64,000 nt of DNA from Prolixibacteraceae bacterium (GTDB taxonomy: Bacteria; Bacteroidota; Bacteroidia; Bacteroidales; Prolixibacteraceae), in the NCBI GenBank assembly GCA_028282195.1, contig JANQII010000102.1:20799-84798 (forward strand), given 5' to 3'. Under the pieces are notes generated by a model. That model saw only the letters and a program-made list of their open reading frames with translations, was not told where the DNA came from and did no database searches. Both the position numbers and the translations under genes were made by a program. Below, piece after piece: positions 51,775-62,100 of this stretch (the stretch's first letter is position 1; every line of letters starts with the position of its first letter).

Positions 51775-51812
51775 AAAAGGCTGTTTGAAAATTCTCTTTC
51801 AGCCTTTTCTTT
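51775..51812 (+). terminator. Terminator of the decarboxylase operon
   Basis: AAAGGCTG...CAGCCTTTT followed by a T-rich tract. Confidence 0.7.
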
Positions 51813-51899
51813 TTGATTAAAACTCCCTTTCAAACTAAAAATATTAACTGTATTTTTGGAAGAATGATTATACCTAAATCAATATAAACTTTATTAAAA

Positions 51900-52658
51900 A
51901 TGAAAAAATTATTTCTATTATTACTAACTGCAATTTTACTTATTCCTGCTTTCTCTGAAGAAAAAGAAGAACAAGTGGAAAAGCTGGACGTGTTAGTATT
52001 TTCTAAAACTGCTGGGTTCAGGCATAAATCAATTTCAAATGGTATTAAAATGATGTTTGACCTTGCCACAGAACAAAGCTGGGAAGTTACTTCGACTGAG
52101 AATCCAGGTTTATTTTCGCTGGATTTTTTAATGAATTTTGACGTGGTTGTATTCCTAAACCCAACACAGGATGTTCTTTCGAACAAACAACAGAAAGCAT
52201 TTGAAACATTTATGAATACCGGAAAAGGCTTTATTGGCATTCATGCAAGCGCTGATTGTGAATATGATTGGGAATGGTATGGCAAATTGAATGGTGCTTA
52301 TTTTAAAACCCACCCGCCTGCACAAGAAGGTAAAGTGATATTTGAAAACTTTGATCACCCTTCGATGGAAGTATTCAAAGGAATGGACAGTTATATCACT
52401 GTTGATGAATGGTATACTTTCAAAGCTAATCCACGTGAGCATGTAAATGTTCTGGCGCGATTAGATGAAGACTCTGTTGTGAAAAGTGAGAATGACGATT
52501 GGAAAATGGGTGACCATCCAATAATCTGGTGGCAGGAGTTTGACGGAATTCGTTCATTCTACACTGTTTTTGGACACACTGATGAAGCTTTTGACGATCC
52601 AAATGTTCGTGCACATATTGCTGGTGCAATTAATTGGGCCGGGAAACGAATTGACTAA
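51900..52658 (+). CDS. ThuA domain-containing protein
   Basis: 252 aa; VLVFSKTAGFRHKSISNGIKM, GFIGIHASADCEYDWEWYGKLNGAYFKTHP, HPIIWWQEFDGIRSFYTVFGHT. Confidence 0.92.
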   Translation: MKKLFLLLLTAILLIPAFSEEKEEQVEKLDVLVFSKTAGFRHKSISNGIKMMFDLATEQSWEVTSTENPGLFSLDFLMNFDVVVFLNPTQDVLSNKQQKAFETFMNTGKGFIGIHASADCEYDWEWYGKLNGAYFKTHPPAQEGKVIFENFDHPSMEVFKGMDSYITVDEWYTFKANPREHVNVLARLDEDSVVKSENDDWKMGDHPIIWWQEFDGIRSFYTVFGHTDEAFDDPNVRAHIAGAINWAGKRID

Positions 52659-52751
52659 CAAACAATCTTTACAATTACCCCCTCCGTCCCCCTAATTCCG
52701 ATAGCTATCGGGAGGGGACAAATTATTCAGCGAAAGCTGGATAATTAGGGG

Positions 52752-52964
52752 TTACCCAAATTGCAAACTTTGTTGTGGCCCTTCGGGGCGTTTGGCATTA
52801 AATTCCTCAATAATCTGATCAATGCTTAGAAGGCATTTACCGCAAGTTGTTCCTGCTGTAGTAATCTTTTGGATATCAGCAGTTGTTCTTGCCCCTTTTT
52901 TTAATGCTGAAAGGATTTCTTTCTCGGAAACCATACTGCATATACAAATAAGCCTGTTTCCCAT
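52752..52964 (-). CDS. (2Fe-2S)-binding protein, BFD-like
   Basis: 70 aa; LICICSMVSEKEI...TTAGTTCGKCLLSI (C-x-C, C-x2-C). Confidence 0.85.
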   Translation of the reverse strand: MGNRLICICSMVSEKEILSALKKGARTTADIQKITTAGTTCGKCLLSIDQIIEEFNAKRPEGPQQSLQFG

Positions 52965-53371
52965 TATTTGTCCTCCAGAATAGTTACAACAACCGATCGT
53001 TTATCACGAGGCCCATCAAATTCGCAGAGAAAAATATTTTGCCAGGTAGACAAACCCATTTTCCCATTTATAACAGGAATTGTTTCAGAAGGGCCAACCA
53101 AGCCAGCTTTTAAATGAGAGTCGCCGTTGTTATCTTGTGCATCGTGTTGCCATACTCCGGCAGGAATCAACTTTTTTAAAAGCCTGACAACGTCATTCTG
53201 AACAGAGTCATCCCAGTTCTCCTGGATCATAATTCCTGCAGTAGCTCCCTGCACATAAACACTTACCAGCCCCTGCTGAACACCACTTTTTTTTACAACA
53301 TGTTCAACCTTGGGTGTAATATCATAAAGCCCATTGTGTTGATTGGTTGGTATATGAATTACTTCCAGCAT
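52964..53371 (-). CDS. YjbQ family (UPF0047, secondary thiamine-phosphate synthase)
   Basis: 135 aa; GLVSVYVQGATAGIMIQEN, DNNGDSHLKAGLVGPSETIPVINGKMGLSTWQNIFLCEFDGPRDKRSVVV. Confidence 0.93.
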   Translation of the reverse strand: MLEVIHIPTNQHNGLYDITPKVEHVVKKSGVQQGLVSVYVQGATAGIMIQENWDDSVQNDVVRLLKKLIPAGVWQHDAQDNNGDSHLKAGLVGPSETIPVINGKMGLSTWQNIFLCEFDGPRDKRSVVVTILEDK

Positions 53372-54174
53372 TATATCACAAACTTATTTTCAATATACAG
53401 CTTCACCTGCCTGTATGCCTCATAAACTTCATCTTTTTTTGACATTGATTCGTATATTTTCCTTATTAGCTGCTTTTCATTTAGCAAATGAAAACTACTT
53501 TTGAAATTTAAATCAAAAACCATCGATATCAAAAAAAGTTTATAATCATCAAGTGATTTTAAATCGCCTTTCAAAACTGATTTTTGTTGAGTGATCCGTT
53601 TGATAACGGACTCATTGATTTGATTGCTTTTAGGTAATCCAAATCCTAAAGATGAAATGTTAAACGATCCGTCACGTTTAAGGTTATCCACATTCGTTTC
53701 CCAAATATCAAGCTTATCAGCATCTCTCAGAATCTGACAAAACAAAAGTGTTTGTTTATCCAATTTATCTGGTAGATCTACCAGGTTATGATGACGAATT
53801 GCTTCAATAATAATCTGCTTATTTCCATCAGCTACACTCAACATGAACTCCTGGTTCTCAAGCACCGAAACACTTAACTCTGCATGATTTTCTGAATCCA
53901 GATCATTAAATGTACGGTATTTTTTAAACTGCTCAAATCGACCTATATCATGCCACAGGCCAATAAACCCAGCCATCTTCTGCTCTTCTTTGTCAAGAAA
54001 GGATTTTTCAGCAATCAAACTACATAGTTTTGCAACACGTTCAGAGTGATTTTTTTTCAATTGAAGCGATTCCGCAACCAATTCATCTTCAGTACTAATA
54101 AAATTATCAACATACTTTGCAAAAAAAAGATGACCTGCTTCAATCGTTTCCTTCTCGAAGGTTATTGTTTCCAT
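53371..54174 (-). CDS. HD domain protein
   Basis: 267 aa; GLWHDIGRFEQFKKYRTFND, EAIRHHN, ILRDADKLDIWE. Confidence 0.85.
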   Translation of the reverse strand: METITFEKETIEAGHLFFAKYVDNFISTEDELVAESLQLKKNHSERVAKLCSLIAEKSFLDKEEQKMAGFIGLWHDIGRFEQFKKYRTFNDLDSENHAELSVSVLENQEFMLSVADGNKQIIIEAIRHHNLVDLPDKLDKQTLLFCQILRDADKLDIWETNVDNLKRDGSFNISSLGFGLPKSNQINESVIKRITQQKSVLKGDLKSLDDYKLFLISMVFDLNFKSSFHLLNEKQLIRKIYESMSKKDEVYEAYRQVKLYIENKFVI

Positions 54175-54362
54175 AGGGGCACAAAAATAAGTATTTTGTA
54201 TTCTTAACGATTAGCAAAAGCATTCATTTTATCAACAATCTCTTTAAGTTGAACGAATACTTTAACTTTTCTTTTGAAAATGGTTGAAAAAAAAATGTTT
54301 TGCTATTTTTGCACGGCACAGTTCCCATACCTTCCTCCGGTAGGCAGGGTTCAATGATAAAT

Positions 54363-54434
54363 GGTCCCATAGTTCAATGGATAGAATACAAGATTCCGGT
54401 TCTTGCGATCTGGGTTCGAATCCCGGTGGGATCA
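54363..54434 (+). tRNA. tRNA-Arg (anticodon CCG)
   Basis: GGTCCCATAGTTCAATGGATAGAATACAAGATTCCGGTTCTTGCGATCTGGGTTCGAATCCCGGTGGGATCA; anticodon stem CAAGA/TCTTG, loop TTCCGGT, T-arm GGTTCGAATCC. Confidence 0.95.
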
Positions 54435-54460
54435 CTTTTCGGGAAATCAAACAAAACCAA

Positions 54461-54494
54461 AAACCTGTAAGTTATTTGATTTACAGGTTTTTAT
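54461..54494 (+). terminator. Terminator downstream of tRNA-Arg
   Basis: AAAACCTGTAAgttatttgaTTTACAGGTTTTT hairpin with T-run. Confidence 0.85.
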
Positions 54495-55030
54495 ATTTTC
54501 AACAATATCAATATAGCCCATACTATATCAAATAACTGGTGAGCAATACGGTGAGTAGTTTTTTTCATATATTTGATTAAGCAAGGAACTATAACCCCCT
54601 ATTTATCAAACTCATACGCACTAAATATGCCTATCTTGTTTTAATAAAATTTGTTTGATTTATATGGATATATACAAGTAAAAATACCCCTACTATCGTC
54701 TAAATACCTTTCAAACTAACCCAACCAAAATGATAGTCTTTAAGCAGGAAAAACTTCTTTTCCGGCTCAAAAAGAATCATTAAAACGTAGATGACATTTA
54801 TTGACTTTATAGAATATTATCCACATAATAAGTAAAAACCGTGTACAAATCCAGTATAAATCCATTTTGTTACCCATATCAAACAATACAAAAATAAACA
54901 ACTAATAAACAACACATTAAGTCACCTCAACATGCATTTCAGGTAGTTTTCAGGTAGCTCTTTTTTTGACATTTTACCCCCATCCAGCTTATGTTTGATA
55001 TGTCAAAAAAATGCTAAAAGTGAAAATGAC

Positions 55031-55294
55031 ATGGAAGTAAAAAACATCAAACAAAATCAAAGCTCATTGGATTTTTCAAACACCTTACTTGAAAAGTATC
55101 CGGAATTGTCCCCTACTGAACTTAAGATTTGTTCCTACCTCCGAATGAACCTTTCGAGCAAAACGATTGCGCAAGTAACCAACAGGAGTTTAAGAACAAT
55201 TGAATATACAAGGAACAACATTCGAAAGAAAATGAAGCTCAAACATCAGGAAAACTTAATTAAGCATCTAATTACCATACAAAAAAACCAGTAG
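55031..55294 (+). CDS. Solo LuxR-type helix-turn-helix protein
   Basis: LSPTELKICSYLRMNLSSKTIAQVTNRSLRTIEYTRNNIRKKM; DNA-binding domain only; internal ATG at 55031. Confidence 0.8.
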   Translation: MEVKNIKQNQSSLDFSNTLLEKYPELSPTELKICSYLRMNLSSKTIAQVTNRSLRTIEYTRNNIRKKMKLKHQENLIKHLITIQKNQ

Positions 55295-55530
55295 TTTTCA
55301 GGTGGTATCTTATCGCAAGAATATGATCAATCACACTTACATTTGACATACATGCCCTTTACATGTAAGGCAAACTGGTATTACATAAATAAAACAACAT
55401 GAAAAATAATCTGCAGGTATATTCTGCAAATCCCTGCAATCCTAAACTACCTATATATAACAAACACAAATACAGACACTTATAAGCCAAATTCATACAA
55501 AACAAAAAAATACAACTAAAGAACAACAAC

Positions 55531-56022
55531 ATGAGAAAAGGTTTTACAATGATGCTAATGATATGCCAATTCTTTTTGGTGCAACATACAAAAGCCCAGC
55601 TGCACTCAGCAATGGGCAGTTCCGGTGGCGAATATGAAGGGAAAGATTATCGCCTTTCGTTCACAATTGGCGAGGCAGCCATTCAAACACTGGAGAGTAC
55701 AAACTACATCCTTACCCAGGGTTTTCAACAACCCCAACTTTGGGTGACATCAATTGATGGGTTTACCGAACTAAAGAACAATATCCAGATATACCCAAAC
55801 CCCGCTATTGAATACCTGGTAATAAGTACCGATAAAGCACTGCCCGGGCAGGCTATCTGCCGGCTTTATGATATGAACGGGCAATTAAAACACAAATCCT
55901 TTCTTGACGGTACAAACACCACCATTGATCTGCAGGGACTCGCCCCTGCCCCTTATTTCATGAAAATCAGTTACAAGGGCAATACCTTGAAAACAACTAA
56001 AATCATTAAGCAAAGTATTTAA
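55531..56022 (+). CDS. T9SS type A sorting domain-containing protein
   Basis: 163 aa; signal peptide, IQIYPNPAIEYLVISTDK...CRLYDMNGQLKHKS...APYFMKISYKGNTLKTTKIIKQ. Confidence 0.92.
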   Translation: MRKGFTMMLMICQFFLVQHTKAQLHSAMGSSGGEYEGKDYRLSFTIGEAAIQTLESTNYILTQGFQQPQLWVTSIDGFTELKNNIQIYPNPAIEYLVISTDKALPGQAICRLYDMNGQLKHKSFLDGTNTTIDLQGLAPAPYFMKISYKGNTLKTTKIIKQSI

Positions 56023-56138
56023 AACGGGCCTGTAAATACAAAACAAGCATGTTACGGGCTTTCTATGGGGAACAGGCTTCTTACAAATTAAGCCTGAACA
56101 AGCAACACGAAAATTCATAAAAATCAATACATCCAAAA

Positions 56139-59100
56139 ATGTTAAAACAAATGAAAAAGCTTCTTTACTTTATGGTAGTCCTGCTGCTGGGCTTAAGTGG
56201 CATGGCACAGGACGGGAACAGGTTCAATTACCAGGCCGTGGTGCGTGATGCATCCGGGGGTATCCTTCCCAACAAGCAAGCAGTGATCGATATTGAGATC
56301 ATCAAAGGGACAGTAAACGAACAAGTAATTTATACTGAACAATGGGACGTGCAGACCACAGCACTCGGGCTGGTCAACCTCGAAATCGGGTCGGGCGACC
56401 CGGAAACCTTTGAGGAAATTAGCTGGGCCAGCGAGCCTTATTTTATATCGGTCACCATTGATGGTGAGTTTATGGGCAAGAGCCAGCTTTTGAGTGTACC
56501 GTTTGCCATGAAAGCCATAAGCTCGGTAAACGACCAGGTAGACGACGCAGATGCCGATCCTCAAAATGAGATCGAACTGCCAACCCAAAGCATTTATGAT
56601 AAGAACAGGGCACTGGTTGCTGATGGCTACGGAAATGTGAAATGGAAAACAATTTCATCATCAGGCAGTGTAAGTGTTGTCAATGACTTAACTACCGGGG
56701 GAACTGATAAAGCCCTTGCAGCCGAACAAGGGAAAACACTGAAGACATTGGTCGATGCAAAACTAAACAAATCCGCTTTGGAGAACAGCCTTTCCGCAGG
56801 AGGTACTGACAAAGCACTAACTGCTGAACAAGGCAAGAAACTATATGAACTGCTCGGCGACAAGGTTGATAAAGTAAATGGCAAAGGGCTTTCAACCAAC
56901 GATTTTACCGATACCGAAAAATACAGGCTGGCCGATGCAGAAATACAGAGCAACAAAAACCAGGCAAATGGTTATGCCGGATTGAACGGCGACAAAAAAA
57001 TAGATGTCTCACAACTGCCTGCCATGACCATCAACAATGTATACCCGGTAAGCAGTCAGGCAGCACAACTGGCTCTTTCTGCCAACCAGGGGGATGTGGC
57101 CATACGCACTGATTTACAGAAAAACTACATTCACAACGGAGGTGTTGCAGGTACCATGGGCGACTGGACCGAACTGGCCTCACCCAACGTGGAAGTGACC
57201 AGTGTAAACGGCAAAACCGGCAACGTAATGGTCGAAATATCCGATATTGGAAACCTGCAGTATGAGCTGCTCACAAAGGCTTCTGCATCGGAAACCTACA
57301 CCAGGACACAAACCGACGGGCTACTGGATACCAAAATCGATAAAGAAAGCGGTAAAAGGCTATCGACCAATGACCTGACCGATGACCTGAAACTCAAACT
57401 GGAAGGGGCAGAAGAAGTGAGCAACAAGAACCAGGCAAACGGTTATGCCGGTCTGGATGCCAATAAAAAGATAGATGCCTCCCAACTTCCGGCAATTACC
57501 ATTAACAATGTATTCCCGGTAGACAGTGAAGCGGCACAACTGGCGCTCTCGGCCAATACCGGTGATATTGCCATACGCAGCGACAATAACAAAAACTACA
57601 TCCATAATGGGGAAACCGCCGGAGACATGACAGACTGGACAGAAATGGCTTCTCCAAATGTAGAAGTAACCAGTGTGAACGCGAAAACAGGGGACGTCGT
57701 AATTGGCATTGCCGATATTGCCACCCTGCAAACTGAACTGGATGCCAAACTGGCCAAAGCCAGCCTGGTAGACGACCTCACTTCGGGTGGTTCGGACAAA
57801 CCTTTAACAGCTGAACAGGGAAAAGAACTGAAAAGCCAGTTGGACGGTAAGGTTGACAAAGAAACCGGCAAAATACTTTCTTCGAACGATTATACCGACG
57901 CCGAAAAAAACAAACTAGCTGGAGCAGAAATACAAAGTAACAAAAACCAGCCAAACGGCTATGTGGGGTTGGATGCTGCCAAAAAAATAGATGTGGCACT
58001 GCTGCCCGATATTACCATTAACAATGTATTCACTGCAACTAGTGAAGCAGAACAATTAGCATTCGTGGTGAAGTTGGGCGACGTGGTCATCCGTAATGAT
58101 ATCAAAAGAAACTACATCCATAACGGGGGCACTTCCGGTACTATGGCTGACTGGGCAGAAATGGCTTCACCGGACATTGATGTGACCAGCGTGAACGGTA
58201 AAATGGGTAATGTGGTGATTGACATTGCCGATATTGCCAGCCTGCAAAGCTCACTTGATGCGAAAGCTGCATCGGCAGATACCTATACAAAAACCGAATC
58301 GGACAATCTTTTGGATGATAAAGTAGATAAAGTAACGGGCAAAGAGCTTTCGGATAATAATTATACCGATACCGAAAAAACAAAACTGGAAGGTACAGAA
58401 GAAAAAAGCAACAAGAACCAGGCTAACGGTTACCCGGGACTAGGTGCTGACGGCAAAATTGATGTGGCACAACTGCCAGCCATGACCATTAACAGTGTGT
58501 TCTCGGTTGCCAGTCAAGCTGAACAACTGGCCCTTAGCGCTACCACAGGTGACATAGCTATACGTAGCGATAACAATAAAAACTATATCCACAATGGGGG
58601 GTCGGCAGGCGATATGACCGACTGGACAGAAATGGCATCGCCCAGTGTGGACGTAACCAGTGTGAACTCCAAAACAGGGGCAGTAGTAATTGGCATTTCG
58701 GATATCGCAACCCTTCAGGGCGAGCTGGATGCGAAAGTGGCCAAAACCGACCTGGTGGATGACCTGACAACAGGAGGTACAAACAAAGCCCTGACCGCCG
58801 AGCAGGGAAAAGCACTAAAAACATTGATTGATGCAAAAGCGGCAACTACCGACCTGGCACCAATAGCCACATCGGGCAGTTTTAACGACCTGGTTGATTT
58901 ACCGACAAACCTGGATACGGATTCTTCGGATGATTTTGACGGCTCATTCAACAACCTGACCGATGTTCCTGCTAATCTGGACGTGGACGGTACAGATGAC
59001 CTCACTACAGCTGACCTGGTCAATAACCTGTCTTCGGGTGGTACCGGCAAAGCCCTGACCGCCGAACAGGGGAAAGTGTTGAATACCCTGCTTAGCGGGA

Positions 59101-62100
59101 AAGTGGATCAGGAAACAGGGAAAGGGCTTTCTGAAAACGATTTTACAACAGCCGATAAACTCAAACTGGACGGGGCGGAACAAGTGAGTAACAAAAATGT
59201 TCCAAATGGTTACGCGGGACTGGATTCAAACAAGAAAATTGATGCTTCACAACTGCCTGCCATCACCATTAACAGTGTTTACTCGGCAGCAGATGAAGCT
59301 GAACAGCTTGCCCTTTCGGCCAACCAGGGGGATGTGGCCATACGGACCGATGAAAACAAAAACTACATTCACAACGGCGGAAATACCGGAACCATTGCGG
59401 ACTGGACAGAAATGGCATCACCCAATGTGGACGTGCTCACTGTAAACGGCAAAACCGGTAACGTGACCATAGACATTGCCGATATTGCAAACCTGCAAAG
59501 CTCACTCGATGAAAAAGCAGCATCGGCAGATACCTATACAAAATCAGAATCGGACAATCTCCTGGATGATAAAGTAGATAAAGTAAGCGGCAAAGAACTT
59601 TCGGATAATAATTATACCGATGCCGAAAAAACAAAACTGGCAGGTGCAGAAATACAAAGCAATAAAAACCAGGCCAATGGTTACCCCGGACTGGGTGCTG
59701 ATGGTAAAATTGATGTGGCACAACTGCCAGCTATTACCACCAACAGCGTGTACCCGGTTAGCAACGAAACCGAACAACTGGCCCTTTCTGCCCACACAGG
59801 GGATATTGCCATACGCAGCGACATTAATAAAAACTACATCCACAACGGGGGAACTGCCGGTGACATGACCGACTGGACAGAAATGGCTTCGCCAGACGGG
59901 GCCGTGACCAGCGTGAATACCAAAACAGGAGATGTAGTTATTGGCATTTCTGACATTGCCACCCTGCAAGGCGAACTGGACGGTAAGCTAACCAGCTCGG
60001 ACATCATTGACAATATCACTTCAGACAACACCGACAAAGCACTGTCTGCCAAACAGGGTAAAGAACTCAAAGCCCTGATTGATGCGAAAGTAACGACAGC
60101 CGACCTGGCCGATATTGCCACTTCGGGAAGTTACAATGACCTGACCGATTTACCGGCAAACCTGGATACGGATGCCTCGGATGATTTTGATGGTTCATTT
60201 AACAGCCTGACCGATGTCCCTGCCAACCTGGACACCGATGCCAGTGATGACCTAAGCACAGGCGATATTATCAATAATTTAACTGCTGGCGGTACAGCCA
60301 AAGCACTGTCTGCCGAGCAGGGAAAAATACTGAAAGGACTGCTGGACGATAAAGTGGACAAAGAAGCAGGAAAAGGACTTTCAGATAATAATTATACCGA
60401 TGCCGAAAAAACAAAACTGGCCGGGGCAGAAGAAAAAAGCAACAAAGACCAGGCTAACGGGTACGCCGGGCTGGATGCAAACAGCAAGATTGATGCAGCA
60501 CAATTGCCGGAAATGGCTATTGACAATGTATTCACTGTCCCTGACGAAGCGGCACAAACATCCCTTACGGCTGAAAAAGGGGACATGGCCATTCGTACCG
60601 ATGAAAGCAAAAACTACGTCCATAACGGGGGCAGTTCGGGCACCATGGCCGACTGGACAGAACTGCTAGCGCCGGCAGCGGCAGTAACGGCAGTGAATAG
60701 TAAAACAGGCAACGTGGTTATTGGCATTGCCGATATTGCAAGCCTGCAAAGTGAACTGGATGCCAGGGCAACATTATCTGAAACCTATACAATAACAGAA
60801 AGCGATAACCTGTTGGATGATAAAGTCGATAAAGTAAGCGGCAAAGGGCTTTCTGAAAATGATTTTACCAATGCCGAAAAAACCAAACTGGCAGGGGCAG
60901 AAGAAAAAAGTAACAAGAACCAGGCAAACGGTTACCCGGGACTGGGTGCAGACGGGAAAATCGATGCGGCACAACTGCCTGCCATTACCACCAACAATGT
61001 GTATTCCGTAAGTAGTGAAGCAGAACAACTGGCCCTTTCCGCCAACTCGGGGGACATAGCCATACGCAGCGATATAAACAAAAACTTTATCCACAACGGG
61101 GGAACGGCCGGTGACATAACGGACTGGACAGAAATGGCCTCGCCTGACGGTGCCGTGACCAGCGTGAACACCAAAACCGGCGATGTGGTCATCGGGATTG
61201 CAGACATAGCCAGCCTGCAAAGCGAACTGGATGACAAGCTGCCGAAAGCCAACCTGGTGAATGACCTGACCACAGGCGGTACAAGCAGTGCCCTTACAGC
61301 CGAACAGGGGAAAGAACTGAAAACACTGCTGGATGACAAAGCAGACCTGGACTCCCCAACGTTCACGGGCACACCTTCACTGCCAACCGGGGCAACCGCT
61401 GTGACCCAAACCGTTGGTGACAACTCCACCAAACTGGCAACAACGGCTTTTGTGAGTGCCATGGCAGCGGCAAGCAATGTACCCATTGGCGACGGGGCAG
61501 GGAAAATGCTTTACTGGGACAATGTGAACACCAAATGGGACCAAACGGATTTTATAAAAATGATGACCACTTCCAACACGGCCATTAACATTAACAACAG
61601 TTCGTACCCCTATGCCAAACTAAATGTAAATGCGGCAAGTTATGCTGCACCGGCTACGTCCGGGACAACACAAGCCGGGGGTGCCATAAGGATAGGATCT
61701 CCGTCTTCAGCTGTTGTTATGGATATTGGAACCCATGGGGGAATTGGAGGTACCTGGATACAATCAACAACCGGTGCCAACCTGGCTTCAAATTACCCGC
61801 TAAGCCTGAACCCTAACGGCGGGGAGGTTCGTATTGGCTCAGGGGGTTTAAAAAGTGGTGGATCCATTACCCCTGCCGTCAGCAGTAGTTATAGTTTGGG
61901 CAGTTCAAGCAACAGATGGTATGACTTGAGTCTAAGCAGGGCTATTCAAGCAACCAACAACTTTTACATACATGATGGGAACAGAAACAGAATTCAACTT
62001 GGTACTAGCAGCACGGCATTGTTTTCGCCTGATGGGAGTAACTCCATGATAGTGGGTAATACTTACAGTCAATCGTCAAAAAGTTTCTTACCAACCGCAA

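Noticed and set aside
56680-61330. Possible CRISPR or shufflon in the fibre repeats
   Set aside because: Repeats are in-frame coding modules of >400 bp, all in the same orientation, with no invertase gene in the window.
56193-61486. Numerous minus- and alternate-frame ORFs (e.g. 56627..56956, 59544..59969, 60932..61486) opposite the fibre gene
   Set aside because: They repeat because the underlying gene is repetitive; Ser/Pro/Leu-rich antisense translations without family signals.
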